Below are positions 1-10,249 of a stretch of 64,000 nt of DNA, piece by piece (positions within the stretch are counted from its first letter, which is position 1; each line of letters begins with the position of its first letter). The notes beneath the pieces are model-generated. The model did no database searches. It was not told the origin of the DNA and was given only the letters and a program-made list of their open reading frames with translations. This DNA is from an uncultured bacterium (GTDB lineage Bacteria > Bacteroidota > Bacteroidia > Chitinophagales > CAIODY01): contig CAIODY010000043.1 of the NCBI GenBank assembly GCA_903857255.1, positions 174,344 to 238,343 of the forward strand, in the 5' to 3' direction. The position numbers and the translations under genes are program-made.

Positions 1-1
1 C

Positions 2-1378
2 CCTCAAAACCCTGATAGAACGCCGCAATCGCACAAATCGAAAATTACGATTGCATTCAAATCAGCCGAAGACCGACGTGGCGCACCTACTGCACAAATT
101 TTAACTGCTATAAGAAATAATGTGAAAGGATTAGCTGGTGTAAAAGTAATTGTAGATAAAGAACATGGTGGACCACCGACTGGAAAGCCTGTAAACATCG
201 AGGTTTCGGGCGATGATTTTGATTCGTTGATTGCCATTTCAGCCCGTGTGAAAAGTATTGTGAACAACAGCGGCATCAAAGGAATTGAAGAATTGAAAAG
301 TGATTTGGTGTTGAACAAACCCGAATTGAAAGTGAAAGTGGATGTGAACAAAGCTCAACGTGAAGGTGTAAGTGTTGGGCAAATTGCTGGCGCATTATAT
401 CAAGTGCTGAACGGAAATCGTGATTACGCCAAGTATCGCGATGCGGACGATGAAATTCCAATCATGGTGAAATTGGATAAAAAATATCGCGACAAGCCCG
501 AAGATTTGTTGAATTTAATCATCGCTTTCCGTGATTTAACGAACGGACAATTTCGTCAAATTCCATTGAGTAGTGTTGCCACAGTTGAGTTTGCAAATAA
601 CTTCAGTGGCATCAATCGTAAAAATCAAAAACGAGTTGTAACGCTTGGTAGCAACGTGTTAGAAGGATTTAATGCGAATGAAATTAATGCCGATTTGAAA
701 GAGGTTTTCAAAAATGTAAAGTTGCCTGAAGGTTATGAAATCAAACAAACTGGTGAGCAAGAAGACCAAGCGGAAACTGGTGCATTCCTTGGCAAAGCCT
801 TTATGGCAGCCATTGCATTGATGTTCTTGGTGATTGTAATTCAATTTAATTCAACATCAAAACCATTAATCATTTTCACTACCATTGCATTCAGTTTTAT
901 TGGCGTATTTATGGGTTATGCAGCAAGTGGCGACCCGATGGTGATTGTAATGACAGGCGTTGGTATCATGGCGTTGGCAGGCATTGTGGTGAAGAATGGC
1001 ATCATCTTAATTGAATTTATTGATGAGCTGAAAGCTCGTGGTCATCGTACTTTGGAGAGTGTAATCGAAGGTGGTGTAACGAGAATGACGCCAGTTTTAT
1101 TAACCGCTTGCGCTGCCATTTTAGGATTGATTCCATTGGCAATTGGTGTAAACATTGACTTCCCAGGCTTATTCACCCACTTCAAACCAAACATTTGGTT
1201 AGGCGGCGATAGCGTTGTTTTCTGGGGACCTTTGGCTTGGACAATCATTTACGGATTAGTGATTGCAACGTTCTTAACCTTGGTTGTTTCCCCTTCGATG
1301 TATGTGATTCGTTACAAATTAAAATTGAAACAAGAGCACAGAAGATTGAGAAAGAGAATTGAAAAAGGTAGTGAATAA
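2..1378 (+). CDS. RND efflux transporter permease, C-terminal part (5' end outside window)
   Basis: Frame 2 is open from the window start (PQNPDRTPQSHKSKITIAFKSAEDRRGAPTAQIL...), continuous with the listed ORF; AcrB/HAE1-like TM segments (MVIVMTGVGIMALAGIVVKNGIILIEFIDELKARG). Confidence 0.9.
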   Translation, partial: PQNPDRTPQSHKSKITIAFKSAEDRRGAPTAQILTAIRNNVKGLAGVKVIVDKEHGGPPTGKPVNIEVSGDDFDSLIAISARVKSIVNNSGIKGIEELKSDLVLNKPELKVKVDVNKAQREGVSVGQIAGALYQVLNGNRDYAKYRDADDEIPIMVKLDKKYRDKPEDLLNLIIAFRDLTNGQFRQIPLSSVATVEFANNFSGINRKNQKRVVTLGSNVLEGFNANEINADLKEVFKNVKLPEGYEIKQTGEQEDQAETGAFLGKAFMAAIALMFLVIVIQFNSTSKPLIIFTTIAFSFIGVFMGYAASGDPMVIVMTGVGIMALAGIVVKNGIILIEFIDELKARGHRTLESVIEGGVTRMTPVLLTACAAILGLIPLAIGVNIDFPGLFTHFKPNIWLGGDSVVFWGPLAWTIIYGLVIATFLTLVVSPSMYVIRYKLKLKQEHRRLRKRIEKGSE

Positions 1379-1400
1379 TAGTTTGTAAAGTTTTAAACAA

Positions 1401-1436
1401 AAAAATCCCGAAGCAGATATGTTTCGGGATTTTTTG
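1401..1436. terminator. Intrinsic terminator-like hairpin between convergent genes
   Basis: aatcccgaa...ttcgggatt stem followed by a T-rich run. Confidence 0.7.
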
Positions 1437-1438
1437 TT

Positions 1439-2518
1439 TTAGAATAATTTACCTTGCCTTCTGCTATCATTGATAAAAATTGAAGTATCAAGCGATGGAA
1501 AGTTTTTGTCAGCAAAATATTTTTTTTGTGATAGTTTAAATTGTTTGTTGATTATTTCAGCCCAATTGCCTTCGCCTCTCATGCGTACAAACGTGCGTTT
1601 ATCGCTCACACTGCCGCCATGCACCGATTCAATTTGATGAATACATTTTTGATAACGGTCAGGGAAATTTCTTTCTAACCAATCTTTAAAAATAAATTCT
1701 ACTTGGTCATTCAATCGCACTACAATATAATGAATGCTCAATGCGCCTGCTGCTGAAACTGCTTTTGCCAAATCAAAAATTTCGCTGTCGTTAATAGAAG
1801 GAATGATGGGTGCAACATTCACATTGATAGGAATTTTCTTTTCACTCAATAATTGAATTGTTTTCAAAACATTTTTTGCAGTTGAAGTTCGAGGCTCCAT
1901 TACTCGTTTTAAATCTTCGTTCAAAGTTGACAATGAAAATGTAACATGCACTAAATCCAAAGCAGCCAATTGTTCTAGCACATCAGCATCTCTTGCAATC
2001 AAAGCATTTTTAGTAATGATGCTAACAGGATGACGAAACGCTAAACACACTTTTAACAATTCACGAGTAATTTGAAATTTCTTTTCTGCAGGTTGATAAC
2101 AATCTGTATTTCCTGAAAGCATGATGGAAGATGATTGCCAATTGGGCTTTTCAAAACATTCACGTAAAAGTTGCGGTGCATTTTTTTTGATTAAAATATT
2201 TTGTTCAAACTCTTTTCCTGCGCTGTACCCCCTGTATTCATGCGTTGGTCGGGCGTAACAATAAGTACAGCCATGTTCGCAACCTTGATACGGATTCATG
2301 CTGTACAAGCCAGGAATGTCGGGGCTTTTCACCCAATTGATGATGGACTTCGGAAAAACCTCGATGTATTTAGTGTTTTGTTTTTGTTGTAAAATTTCGA
2401 GTTGTTCTTCTTCATCTAAAATATCATTTACATCCACAACCATTTCTTGTTGGTTGAAACAATTGTGTGGATTGATTTGTGCGCCTCTGCCTTTTAAATA
2501 AGTGTTGATACTTTCCAT
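1439..2518 (-). CDS. PA0069-like radical SAM protein
   Basis: CEHGCTYCYARPTHEYRGYSAGKEFE (CxxxCxxC cluster motif). Confidence 0.85.
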   Translation of the reverse strand: MESINTYLKGRGAQINPHNCFNQQEMVVDVNDILDEEEQLEILQQKQNTKYIEVFPKSIINWVKSPDIPGLYSMNPYQGCEHGCTYCYARPTHEYRGYSAGKEFEQNILIKKNAPQLLRECFEKPNWQSSSIMLSGNTDCYQPAEKKFQITRELLKVCLAFRHPVSIITKNALIARDADVLEQLAALDLVHVTFSLSTLNEDLKRVMEPRTSTAKNVLKTIQLLSEKKIPINVNVAPIIPSINDSEIFDLAKAVSAAGALSIHYIVVRLNDQVEFIFKDWLERNFPDRYQKCIHQIESVHGGSVSDKRTFVRMRGEGNWAEIINKQFKLSQKKYFADKNFPSLDTSIFINDSRRQGKLF

Positions 2519-2599
2519 ATCAATTTTGTTTTGGTTAATGTAAAAAGTATTTTCTGACTTTCATCGACAAACAATTTTAAATAGCTCGTCTGACTTTTC

Positions 2600-2607
2600 T
2601 ATCTTTG
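2600..2607 (+). promoter_or_regulatory. Bacteroidota-type -7 box TATCTTTG upstream of pdxA
   Basis: Matches TAnnTTTG; overlaps the TTG called as the ORF start, which favours ATG 2626 as the real start. Confidence 0.55.
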
Positions 2608-2625
2608 TTTCAAATAGATTTATTC

Positions 2626-3681
2626 ATGCGTATTGCAATTTCAATTGGTGATTTAAATGGCATTGGTGCCGAAGTGATTTTAAAAACTTTTAGCGAACAC
2701 ACTATTTTAAATAGATGTACCCCTGTGATTTATGCTTCGCAAAAATCTATGTCTTGGTGGCGCAAACATTTGCAATTAGAGAGTTTTAATTTCAATAGCA
2801 TTCCTTCTATTGATAAAGCAATTGCCAAACAAATAAATGTGGTGGAAGTGTGGAATGAAGATTTGGAAATAACGCCAGGTAAGGAATTACCAGTTACAGG
2901 AAAATACGCCATTAAATCGTTTGAAGCCGCTTGTAAAGATGTGGCAGCAGGCAAAGCCGATGCAATTGTTACTGCACCCATCAGCAAAAAAAATGTGAAA
3001 AGCAATGAATTTCCATACAGTGGTCATACTGAATATTTAGCAAAATTATTTGGTGGCAACGAAGCATTAATGATGATGGTGAGTGATACTTTAAGAGTTG
3101 GTTTGGCAACGGTTCATATTCCTGTGCAAGAAATTTCGCAAAATTTAACGATAGAAAAAGTGAGCCGAAAAATTGATTTATTGGCGCAATCATTACGAAA
3201 AGATTTTGCGATTGAAACACCTAAAATTGCTGTGTTAGGCGTTAATCCTCATGCTGGCGAAGGTGGCACCATTGGGCAAGAAGAAAAAACAATTTTAATT
3301 CCTGCCATTCAAAAAGCAAAGGATAAAAAAATAATGACGTTTGGTCCTTACAGCAGCGACGGTTTTTTTGGTAATGCTTCTTACAAACAATTTGATGCAG
3401 TGTTGGCTATGTATCACGACCAAGGCTTGATTCCGTTTAAAACATTAGCATTTGATAGTGGAGTAAATTATTCAGCTGGTTTGAGCATTGTGCGTACATC
3501 ACCTGACCACGGAACTGCTTTCGATATAGCAGGAAAAAATGAAGCCGATGAAAGTAGCTTCCGCAGTGCAGTTTTCGCAGCCATTGATATTGCCCGAAAC
3601 CGACAAGCTTATGCTGAAATGACTGCTAATCCGTTGAAAAGAAATCAGATGAAAATTGAACGTGCAGGCGGTGTAGCATAA
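2626..3681 (+). CDS. pdxA: 4-hydroxythreonine-4-phosphate dehydrogenase
   Basis: MRIAISIGDLNGIGAEVILK..., VTAPISKKN, GHTEYLA, MYHDQGLIPFK. Confidence 0.92.
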   Translation: MRIAISIGDLNGIGAEVILKTFSEHTILNRCTPVIYASQKSMSWWRKHLQLESFNFNSIPSIDKAIAKQINVVEVWNEDLEITPGKELPVTGKYAIKSFEAACKDVAAGKADAIVTAPISKKNVKSNEFPYSGHTEYLAKLFGGNEALMMMVSDTLRVGLATVHIPVQEISQNLTIEKVSRKIDLLAQSLRKDFAIETPKIAVLGVNPHAGEGGTIGQEEKTILIPAIQKAKDKKIMTFGPYSSDGFFGNASYKQFDAVLAMYHDQGLIPFKTLAFDSGVNYSAGLSIVRTSPDHGTAFDIAGKNEADESSFRSAVFAAIDIARNRQAYAEMTANPLKRNQMKIERAGGVA

Positions 3682-3700
3682 AATTTTTCGGATGTAAAAA

Positions 3701-4333
3701 TCAATCATTCAATTCTAAAAAATCTATTTCACCTAATCCTTTTCTTACCAATTCGATTTTATTGTTGGTGCAATCTAAAATGGTAGAAGCCACATTGCCA
3801 CCGGTTCCGCCGTCAATCATCAAATCAACTTGATGTTCATACAAGTTGTAAATTTCTTCTGGGTCGGTGTAATATTCTAACACTACATCCGTGTTGTGTA
3901 GCGATGTAGAAAGAATTGGCTGACCATGTTCTAAAATAATTTGTCGGCAAATTTCATTATCAGGAATCCTTATTCCTATTTGCTTTCGCTTGTTCAATAA
4001 AATTTTTGGTGTGTTTTTTCCAGCATTTAAAATGAACGTGTAAGGACCAGGCAAACATTGTTTCATGATGCGAAATAATTGATTGTTGAAGCCCAATACA
4101 TATTCTGACATTTGCGAAATATCAGCGCAAATTAAAGTGAGTAATAAATTTTTACCAGGTTGTACTTTTTTGAACTGATAAATTTTTTCAACTGCTTTGT
4201 GGCTGCCAATGCTGCATCCTAAGCCATACACCGTGTCGGTTGGATAAATCATAATGCCATCATCGTGCAATATTTCATGCACCATTTTTATTTTTCTTGG
4301 TTCTGGATTTTGAGGATGAATTTGTAACAACAT
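3701..4333 (-). CDS. YrdC-domain protein, YciO-like
   Basis: YPTDTVYGLGCSIGS; start trimmed to MLLQIHPQNPEPRKIK, which removes the overlap with the neighbouring gene. Confidence 0.8.
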   Translation of the reverse strand: MLLQIHPQNPEPRKIKMVHEILHDDGIMIYPTDTVYGLGCSIGSHKAVEKIYQFKKVQPGKNLLLTLICADISQMSEYVLGFNNQLFRIMKQCLPGPYTFILNAGKNTPKILLNKRKQIGIRIPDNEICRQIILEHGQPILSTSLHNTDVVLEYYTDPEEIYNLYEHQVDLMIDGGTGGNVASTILDCTNNKIELVRKGLGEIDFLELND

Positions 4334-4343
4334 AATTTGATTA

Positions 4344-5396
4344 TCAGTGGTTAAATGTTTTTCTAAAATCATCCCACGACTTTGTTTTGAAAGCATTTTC
4401 CCCATAAAAATGCAAAACCGTATTCAGCATTTGTGGTGTATAAAATCGGGGCAATGCATCTAATTTTTTCAAATCTTCATCTAAAAAAATGGTTGTTGGT
4501 AAAATGAGTTGATTGCCACTTAATGCCAAAGCCAATGTGTTGATGGGCATTCCCACCAATTCGGTATATTTGTAAACACTATTCATCAACTGAATGGAAT
4601 CTTTTGTTTGTACATTAAAATCAATGTAGTAATAATTTTTGTTGAGGTAAGTTGCAATGGCTGAATCAGCAAACACTGATTTTTTCATCACCTTGCAAGC
4701 GTTGCACCAATCAGTGTTCATGTTAATTAACCATTTGCGTTTTTCTTTTTTGTTTAGCTTTTCGGCTTCTTCAAAAGTGTATTTTTTTAACACTACTTTT
4801 TTATTCAATTTTGTAGTATCAAAAAATGAAGTGTTGAAGTATTGATTAAACTCTTGAAACGCACAATTCATATACACATTCTCAACAAAATAAATCAGAA
4901 TTGGCTCAATAGTTTTTTCATCTAAATAGCCCGGAATATTTGCCTGACTTTTTAATTCGTTGAATAAAAAAATGGTGGTTGGATACGATTGTTGATTGCC
5001 CATCAGCTTGTAAGCCAATTGGTGTATAGGTCTTGAGCCACTACCTTTGTTTACATACAAGGTATCTTTAAAATAAATACTGTCTTTGGTTTCAGCATTA
5101 AATTTTACTGGGTAATAACTTTGATTGATATAGTCAACTAAAAACTGATTGCTGTAAGTAGTTGCCATCATGCGTTTGCACCAGCCACACCAATCAGTGT
5201 AAACATCAATTAAGAAAGGCTTTGGTGTTTTTTTATTGGCTTCAAATGCTTCTTTAAAATTCATCCAATGCACTTTCGATGTGGGTTCTTCGGCAGGAAA
5301 ATTGGGATGTAATAATTGTGCAAATAGCGGCGAATTACTTACTATTATTATCAATAAAAGAAAAAATCTTTTTATCACGTTGAATATTTTTTGCAA
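4344..5396 (-). CDS. Tandem thioredoxin-fold protein, exported
   Basis: Hydrophobic N-terminal signal; two Trx-like motifs, DWCGWCKRM and DWCNACKVM. Confidence 0.8.
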   Translation of the reverse strand: MQKIFNVIKRFFLLLIIIVSNSPLFAQLLHPNFPAEEPTSKVHWMNFKEAFEANKKTPKPFLIDVYTDWCGWCKRMMATTYSNQFLVDYINQSYYPVKFNAETKDSIYFKDTLYVNKGSGSRPIHQLAYKLMGNQQSYPTTIFLFNELKSQANIPGYLDEKTIEPILIYFVENVYMNCAFQEFNQYFNTSFFDTTKLNKKVVLKKYTFEEAEKLNKKEKRKWLINMNTDWCNACKVMKKSVFADSAIATYLNKNYYYIDFNVQTKDSIQLMNSVYKYTELVGMPINTLALALSGNQLILPTTIFLDEDLKKLDALPRFYTPQMLNTVLHFYGENAFKTKSWDDFRKTFNH

Positions 5397-5481
5397 AGTA
5401 ATTCAATTTATGCAGAAGTGCCAAAACCAAAGCAACCATAAATTAAATGCACTTACTCGAAATTCTAAACCAATGTAAGCG

Positions 5482-5489
5482 TACTTTTG
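5482..5489 (+). promoter_or_regulatory. -7 box TACTTTTG upstream of rlmN
   Basis: Matches TAnnTTTG; favours ATG 5510. Confidence 0.5.
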
Positions 5490-5509
5490 TACTGCAAAAT
5501 TTTATTGAC

Positions 5510-6547
5510 ATGGATGCAAAAAAAGAAATCAGAGATTTAACCTTAGATGACATAAAAAATGAACTGCAAACCATTGGTGAAAAGGCTTTCAGGGCGCAAC
5601 AAATATGGGATTGGTTATGGGTAAAACAGGTTCGCAGCATTGATGACATGAGCAATTTATCAAAAGAATTGCGTCAGCATTTGAAAAATGAATTTGCTTT
5701 CAGAACAATTACAATTGATAAAATTCAGGTGAGTGAAGATGGCACACAAAAATTTCGCTTTAAAACTTTTGATGGTCATTCCATCGAAGGTGTTTTGATT
5801 CCGACTACCAATAGATTAACTGCTTGCATCAGTTCGCAAGTGGGTTGCAGCCTTACTTGCAAGTTTTGTGCAACAGGAAAATTAGGCAGAATCAGAAATT
5901 TATATTTCGATGAAATTTTTGACCAAGTAGCAATCATCAATCAAAAAGCGATGGAAGTGTACGACAAAAAATTAACTAATATTGTTTACATGGGCATGGG
6001 CGAACCTTTACTGAATTATAAAAGTGTGATGAAGTCAATTGATTTTATCACATCGCCAAAAGCAATGGCAATGAGCCCTTCGAGAATTACGGTGAGTACG
6101 GCTGGCATCGCTAAACAAATCAGGCAATTGGCTGACGATAATGCCAAATTTAATTTAGCCTTATCCTTACATGCAGCAGATGATGCCAAGCGCAGCAAAA
6201 TGATGACCATCAACGATTCCAACAATTTGAAAGAATTGGTGGAAGCATTGGACTATTATTTTAAGAAAACAAAAATTGCTGTAACCTACGAATACATTTT
6301 GTTTGAAGGCATTAACGATACGTTGGAAGATGTGATGAACATTGCAAAAATGTGCAAGCGCATTCCATCGAAAGTAAATGTAATTGAGTACAACACGGTT
6401 GATGGCACTGGTTTTAGAAAACCCGATGAAGAAAGTTTTGATAAATTTATTGAGCAATTACAAAAAAACAGGGTGAATGTAAGAGTGAGAAAAAGTCGTG
6501 GTAAAGACATTGACGCCGCTTGCGGACAATTAGCAAACAAGGGATAA
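5510..6547 (+). CDS. rlmN: 23S rRNA (adenine2503-C2)-methyltransferase
   Basis: CSLTCKFCATGKLG and MGMGEPLLNY motifs. Confidence 0.93.
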   Translation: MDAKKEIRDLTLDDIKNELQTIGEKAFRAQQIWDWLWVKQVRSIDDMSNLSKELRQHLKNEFAFRTITIDKIQVSEDGTQKFRFKTFDGHSIEGVLIPTTNRLTACISSQVGCSLTCKFCATGKLGRIRNLYFDEIFDQVAIINQKAMEVYDKKLTNIVYMGMGEPLLNYKSVMKSIDFITSPKAMAMSPSRITVSTAGIAKQIRQLADDNAKFNLALSLHAADDAKRSKMMTINDSNNLKELVEALDYYFKKTKIAVTYEYILFEGINDTLEDVMNIAKMCKRIPSKVNVIEYNTVDGTGFRKPDEESFDKFIEQLQKNRVNVRVRKSRGKDIDAACGQLANKG

Positions 6548-6580
6548 GATGATTTGAAAGCATAAAAGTTTATAAAGAAA

Positions 6581-7144
6581 ATGACGATGAATAAAAATTG
6601 GTTAAAGAAAATTGATAGCAGTTGGACTTTGTTTTTAGATAGAGATGGTGTGTTGAATCACGATGTAATAAATGATTATGTTCGCAACTGGAATCAGTTT
6701 CATTTTTTCGAAACCACTTTGCCTGCAATGAAAATTTTAGCAGAAAAATTTTCAAAAATTGTGGTGGTTACTAATCAACGAGGTGTAGGGATTGAACTAA
6801 TGTCGCAAAAAGATTTGGATAATATACATGCCAATATGATTGCTGAAATAGAACAACATAACGGCAGAATTGATAAAATTTATTTTTGCACCGATACTGA
6901 CCGTGAAAACAGCACTCACCGAAAACCAGCAACAGGAATGGGTTTGCAAGCTCAACAAGAATTTCCTGACATTGATTTTAAAAAATCAATCATGGTGGGT
7001 AACAATAGTAGTGATATGAAATTTGGTAGAAACTTGGGAATGAAAACTGTTTTTATTGACGATAAAAAAAAATTCGATGGAAGATTAACCGAAGAAATGG
7101 ATTTGATTTTCGACAACCTTTTGGAATTTGCTGAAGCGTTGTAA
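6581..7144 (+). CDS. HAD-IIIA hydrolase, D-glycero-manno-heptose bisphosphate phosphatase-like
   Basis: LFLDRDGVLNHDVINDYVRNWNQF, VTNQRGVGI, MVGNNSSDMKFGRN. Confidence 0.8.
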   Translation: MTMNKNWLKKIDSSWTLFLDRDGVLNHDVINDYVRNWNQFHFFETTLPAMKILAEKFSKIVVVTNQRGVGIELMSQKDLDNIHANMIAEIEQHNGRIDKIYFCTDTDRENSTHRKPATGMGLQAQQEFPDIDFKKSIMVGNNSSDMKFGRNLGMKTVFIDDKKKFDGRLTEEMDLIFDNLLEFAEAL

Positions 7145-7149
7145 AGAAT

Positions 7150-7911
7150 TTATTTCAACTCTAACAACACAGGGCAATGGTCACTGTGTTTTACATCGGG
7201 CATTATTTGCGCCGATTTTAATTGGGCATCCAATTCTTTTGAATTGTTGATGTAATCAATTCGCCAGCCTTTATTATTGTTTCTTGCATTCGCTCTAAAG
7301 CTCCACCAACTATATTGATGAGGGTTTGGATTGAAATGGCGAAACGAATCTGTAAACCCAGTAGCAAAAAATTTATCCATCCATGCTCGTTCTTCAGGCA
7401 AAAAACCTGATGAATCTTTGTTGCCTTTTGGGTCGTGAATATCAATTTCTTTATGGCAAATATTATAATCGCCTGCGACCACCAATTTTGGATTTTCTTT
7501 TTTTGTTTTTTCGATAAAAGGCAAATAATCATTTAAGAAATTCATCTTCACATCCTGCCGTAAATCGCCACTGCTGCCACTTGGGAAATAAGTATTCACA
7601 ATCATCACATCGCCAAATCTTGCACGAATCACTCTGCCTTCTTTGTCATATTCTGGAATGCCGCATCCAATCTGCACTTCATCAGGTTTTTGTTTGGAGA
7701 AAATTGCAACGCCACTATATCCTTTTTTTTCAGCCGAATGCCATTGTTGATGATAACCCAAATGCTCAAACAAAGAACAATCCACTTGGTCTTGCATAGC
7801 TTTTAATTCTTGCACACATACTACATCAAAATTATTTTGTTCGAGCCATTGCCCAAAACCTTTTCCCAAGGCTGAACGTATGCCATTCAAATTGTAAGAA
7901 ACGATTTTCAT
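7150..7911 (-). CDS. xth: Exodeoxyribonuclease III
   Basis: MKIVSYNLNGIRSALGKGF, CVQELKA, HSDHCPVLLEL. Confidence 0.92.
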   Translation of the reverse strand: MKIVSYNLNGIRSALGKGFGQWLEQNNFDVVCVQELKAMQDQVDCSLFEHLGYHQQWHSAEKKGYSGVAIFSKQKPDEVQIGCGIPEYDKEGRVIRARFGDVMIVNTYFPSGSSGDLRQDVKMNFLNDYLPFIEKTKKENPKLVVAGDYNICHKEIDIHDPKGNKDSSGFLPEERAWMDKFFATGFTDSFRHFNPNPHQYSWWSFRANARNNNKGWRIDYINNSKELDAQLKSAQIMPDVKHSDHCPVLLELK

Positions 7912-7941
7912 GTGGTCAAATTAATGGTAAAAATTAAATTA

Positions 7942-10053
7942 CTATTTCAACATTTGATACATTGCAAAGCTGCTACCATAAGCTATTACAGTCATGTAAG
8001 CAATTTGAAATGCTGCCCACTTCCAGCTACCAGTCTCACGTTTTACTACGGCAATGGTACTCATACATTGCATGGCAAAAGCATAAAACAAAAGCAAAGA
8101 AAATACTGTAGCTATTGTAAATACAGGTGTTCCGGTATCATCACGTTTGGCAGAAAGCATTTTTTGTTGTAACGTTTTTGAGTTGTCTTGTGCGTTGCCA
8201 ACGCTATACAGAGTACTCATGGTGCCAACAAAAACTTCACGAGCTGCAAATGATGTAATTAGTGAAATGCCAATTTTCCAATCATAACCTAACGGACGAA
8301 TAACCGGCTCGATAATTTTTCCTAAGTGCCCAGCATAGCTATTTTCCAGTTTTTTGGCTAAATATTCATGTTCTAAAACCAATTTATTTTCAGGATGATT
8401 TTGAATTTCAGAATCGTATTTATTTTTCAATTCCACCATTTTTTTCAATGGTCCGTAGCTCGACAAAAACCAAAGAAAAATCGAAATGGTCAAAATCACT
8501 TTGCCAGCTTGCCAAGCAAATATTTTTGCCTTTTCAATCATGGTTGAAAAAACATTTCCCCATCTCGGCATTCGATAAATCGGCAATTCCATAATGAAAA
8601 AGCTTCGCTCTTTTGCTTTGATAAAAATTCGCAAAATCATCCCAACAATTATCGCCGAAAAAAATCCGAGCAGGTACAAACCCATCATAGCAAAGGCTTG
8701 TATGCTGAAAATGCCGTAATAAACTTTGTGTGGCACAACCAAACTCACCAACAAAATATACACTGGCAATCGAGCCGAACAACTCATCAATGGTGTTACC
8801 AAAATGGTAATCAATCTATCTTTTTTATTTTCGATAGTTCTTGCACTCATGATGGCTGGTACAGCGCAAGCCATGCCACTGATTAATGGCACAACACTCC
8901 TTCCATTCATCCCAACTTTTCGCATCAACTTGTCCATCATAAAACTCACACGAGCCATATAGCCGCTATCTTCGAGTAATGTGATAAAGGCAAACAGCAA
9001 CATGATTTGTGGAATGAAAACCACGATGCCGCCCAAACCAGCAATAATTCCATTCGTTAATAAATCGGTGAAACCGTTATCAGGCAAATGATTGGTGAGG
9101 TAAGTGGTCAAAGCTCTTACGCCGCTATCAATCCAATCCATTGGCACTTGCGAAATGGAAAAAATTAATTGAAACATTAAAAACATCACGGCTAAAAAAA
9201 TCAAGTAGCCATAAATTGGGTGCGTAACAATTTTGTCAATTCTGTTTGGTTTCCAATTTTCAGTTTGCACACTCGATTCTTTTACGCAATCGTGCAAAAT
9301 GGAATTTATTTTTTCGTAGCGCAATAAAGTTTCTTCGCCTTGCAATGCACTGCTGTTAAAGCTTTGAAGCTGCAATACTTTTTTTGTTTGCTCTTTTGCA
9401 GCAGCATCTAAACAAAAAATATTGATGAAATGATGGGCTGTAAGCAATGCTGCATAATCACTTTTTATGTTGTGCATTTGCTTCATTTCGGCTACCACAG
9501 CCGATTGCAGAATGGTGGCATCAACAAAATAATTTTTTGAAACTGATTGTGGAATCAAAATTTGTTTTTTCAATTCTTCAATGCCTTCATTTTTTCGAGC
9601 ATTAATGGGAATAATTTTTACACCTAATTGTTCACTCAATTTTTTTATTTGAATGTGCAAACCCTTTTCCTGTGCCACATCCAGCATGTTTAATGCAATG
9701 ATGGTGGGGATTTTTAAATCAATAATTTGCGAAGCGAATAATAAATTGCGTTTTAAATTAGAAGCATCTGCCAGCACAATAATCAAATCGGGATACGATT
9801 CATTCTGTGGATTTAATAAAACATCAAAAGCAACATATTCATCCATCGAACGTGGATAAAGGCTGTAAGTGCCAGGTAAATCAACCACTTCAGCAATGGT
9901 GCTGGCATCCAAATGAGCAAAGCCAACTTTTTTTTCAACCGTTACACCTGGATAGTTTGCCACTTTTTGTCGCATACCTGTTAGTGCATTAAACAATGAT
10001 GTTTTGCCACAATTGGGATTACCTACTAATGCTATTTTGAGTTTGTTTGTCAA
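7942..10053 (-). CDS. feoB: Ferrous iron transporter B
   Basis: GNPNCGKTSLFNALTG, DLPGTYSL, nucleoside-recognition gate domains. Confidence 0.95.
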   Translation of the reverse strand: MTNKLKIALVGNPNCGKTSLFNALTGMRQKVANYPGVTVEKKVGFAHLDASTIAEVVDLPGTYSLYPRSMDEYVAFDVLLNPQNESYPDLIIVLADASNLKRNLLFASQIIDLKIPTIIALNMLDVAQEKGLHIQIKKLSEQLGVKIIPINARKNEGIEELKKQILIPQSVSKNYFVDATILQSAVVAEMKQMHNIKSDYAALLTAHHFINIFCLDAAAKEQTKKVLQLQSFNSSALQGEETLLRYEKINSILHDCVKESSVQTENWKPNRIDKIVTHPIYGYLIFLAVMFLMFQLIFSISQVPMDWIDSGVRALTTYLTNHLPDNGFTDLLTNGIIAGLGGIVVFIPQIMLLFAFITLLEDSGYMARVSFMMDKLMRKVGMNGRSVVPLISGMACAVPAIMSARTIENKKDRLITILVTPLMSCSARLPVYILLVSLVVPHKVYYGIFSIQAFAMMGLYLLGFFSAIIVGMILRIFIKAKERSFFIMELPIYRMPRWGNVFSTMIEKAKIFAWQAGKVILTISIFLWFLSSYGPLKKMVELKNKYDSEIQNHPENKLVLEHEYLAKKLENSYAGHLGKIIEPVIRPLGYDWKIGISLITSFAAREVFVGTMSTLYSVGNAQDNSKTLQQKMLSAKRDDTGTPVFTIATVFSLLLFYAFAMQCMSTIAVVKRETGSWKWAAFQIAYMTVIAYGSSFAMYQMLK

Positions 10054-10228
10054 TTATCTGAAATGAAAACACAAATATCCGAATTAAAGTTTTAAATTTT
10101 TGGAATAGCAATTTTTATTGGGAAACAATTTTATAAAAGACTCCGTTAAAGTGCACAAGTCAAAAATTTTCTGATAAAAATCATTTTCTCTTTTGACGCA
10201 AGTCATAATTCAAAGTAGCATCAACAAA

Positions 10229-10236
10229 TAGTTTTG
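10229..10236 (+). promoter_or_regulatory. -7 box TAGTTTTG upstream of paaB
   Basis: Matches TAnnTTTG, 13 nt before ATG 10250. Confidence 0.5.
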
Positions 10237-10249
10237 CTTGCAAAAAATT

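Noticed and set aside
4-351. Many 60-140 aa ORFs antisense to or overlapping long genes (e.g. 4..351, 14365..14730, 16938..17360, 49359..49850, 63212..63541)
   Set aside because: They lie within strongly supported CDSs and their sequences look like shadow frames with no recognisable family.
10054-10249. Hidden or truncated paaA upstream of paaB
   Set aside because: Only about 200 bp separates feoB from paaB, with no PaaA-like translation and a promoter-like box in it.
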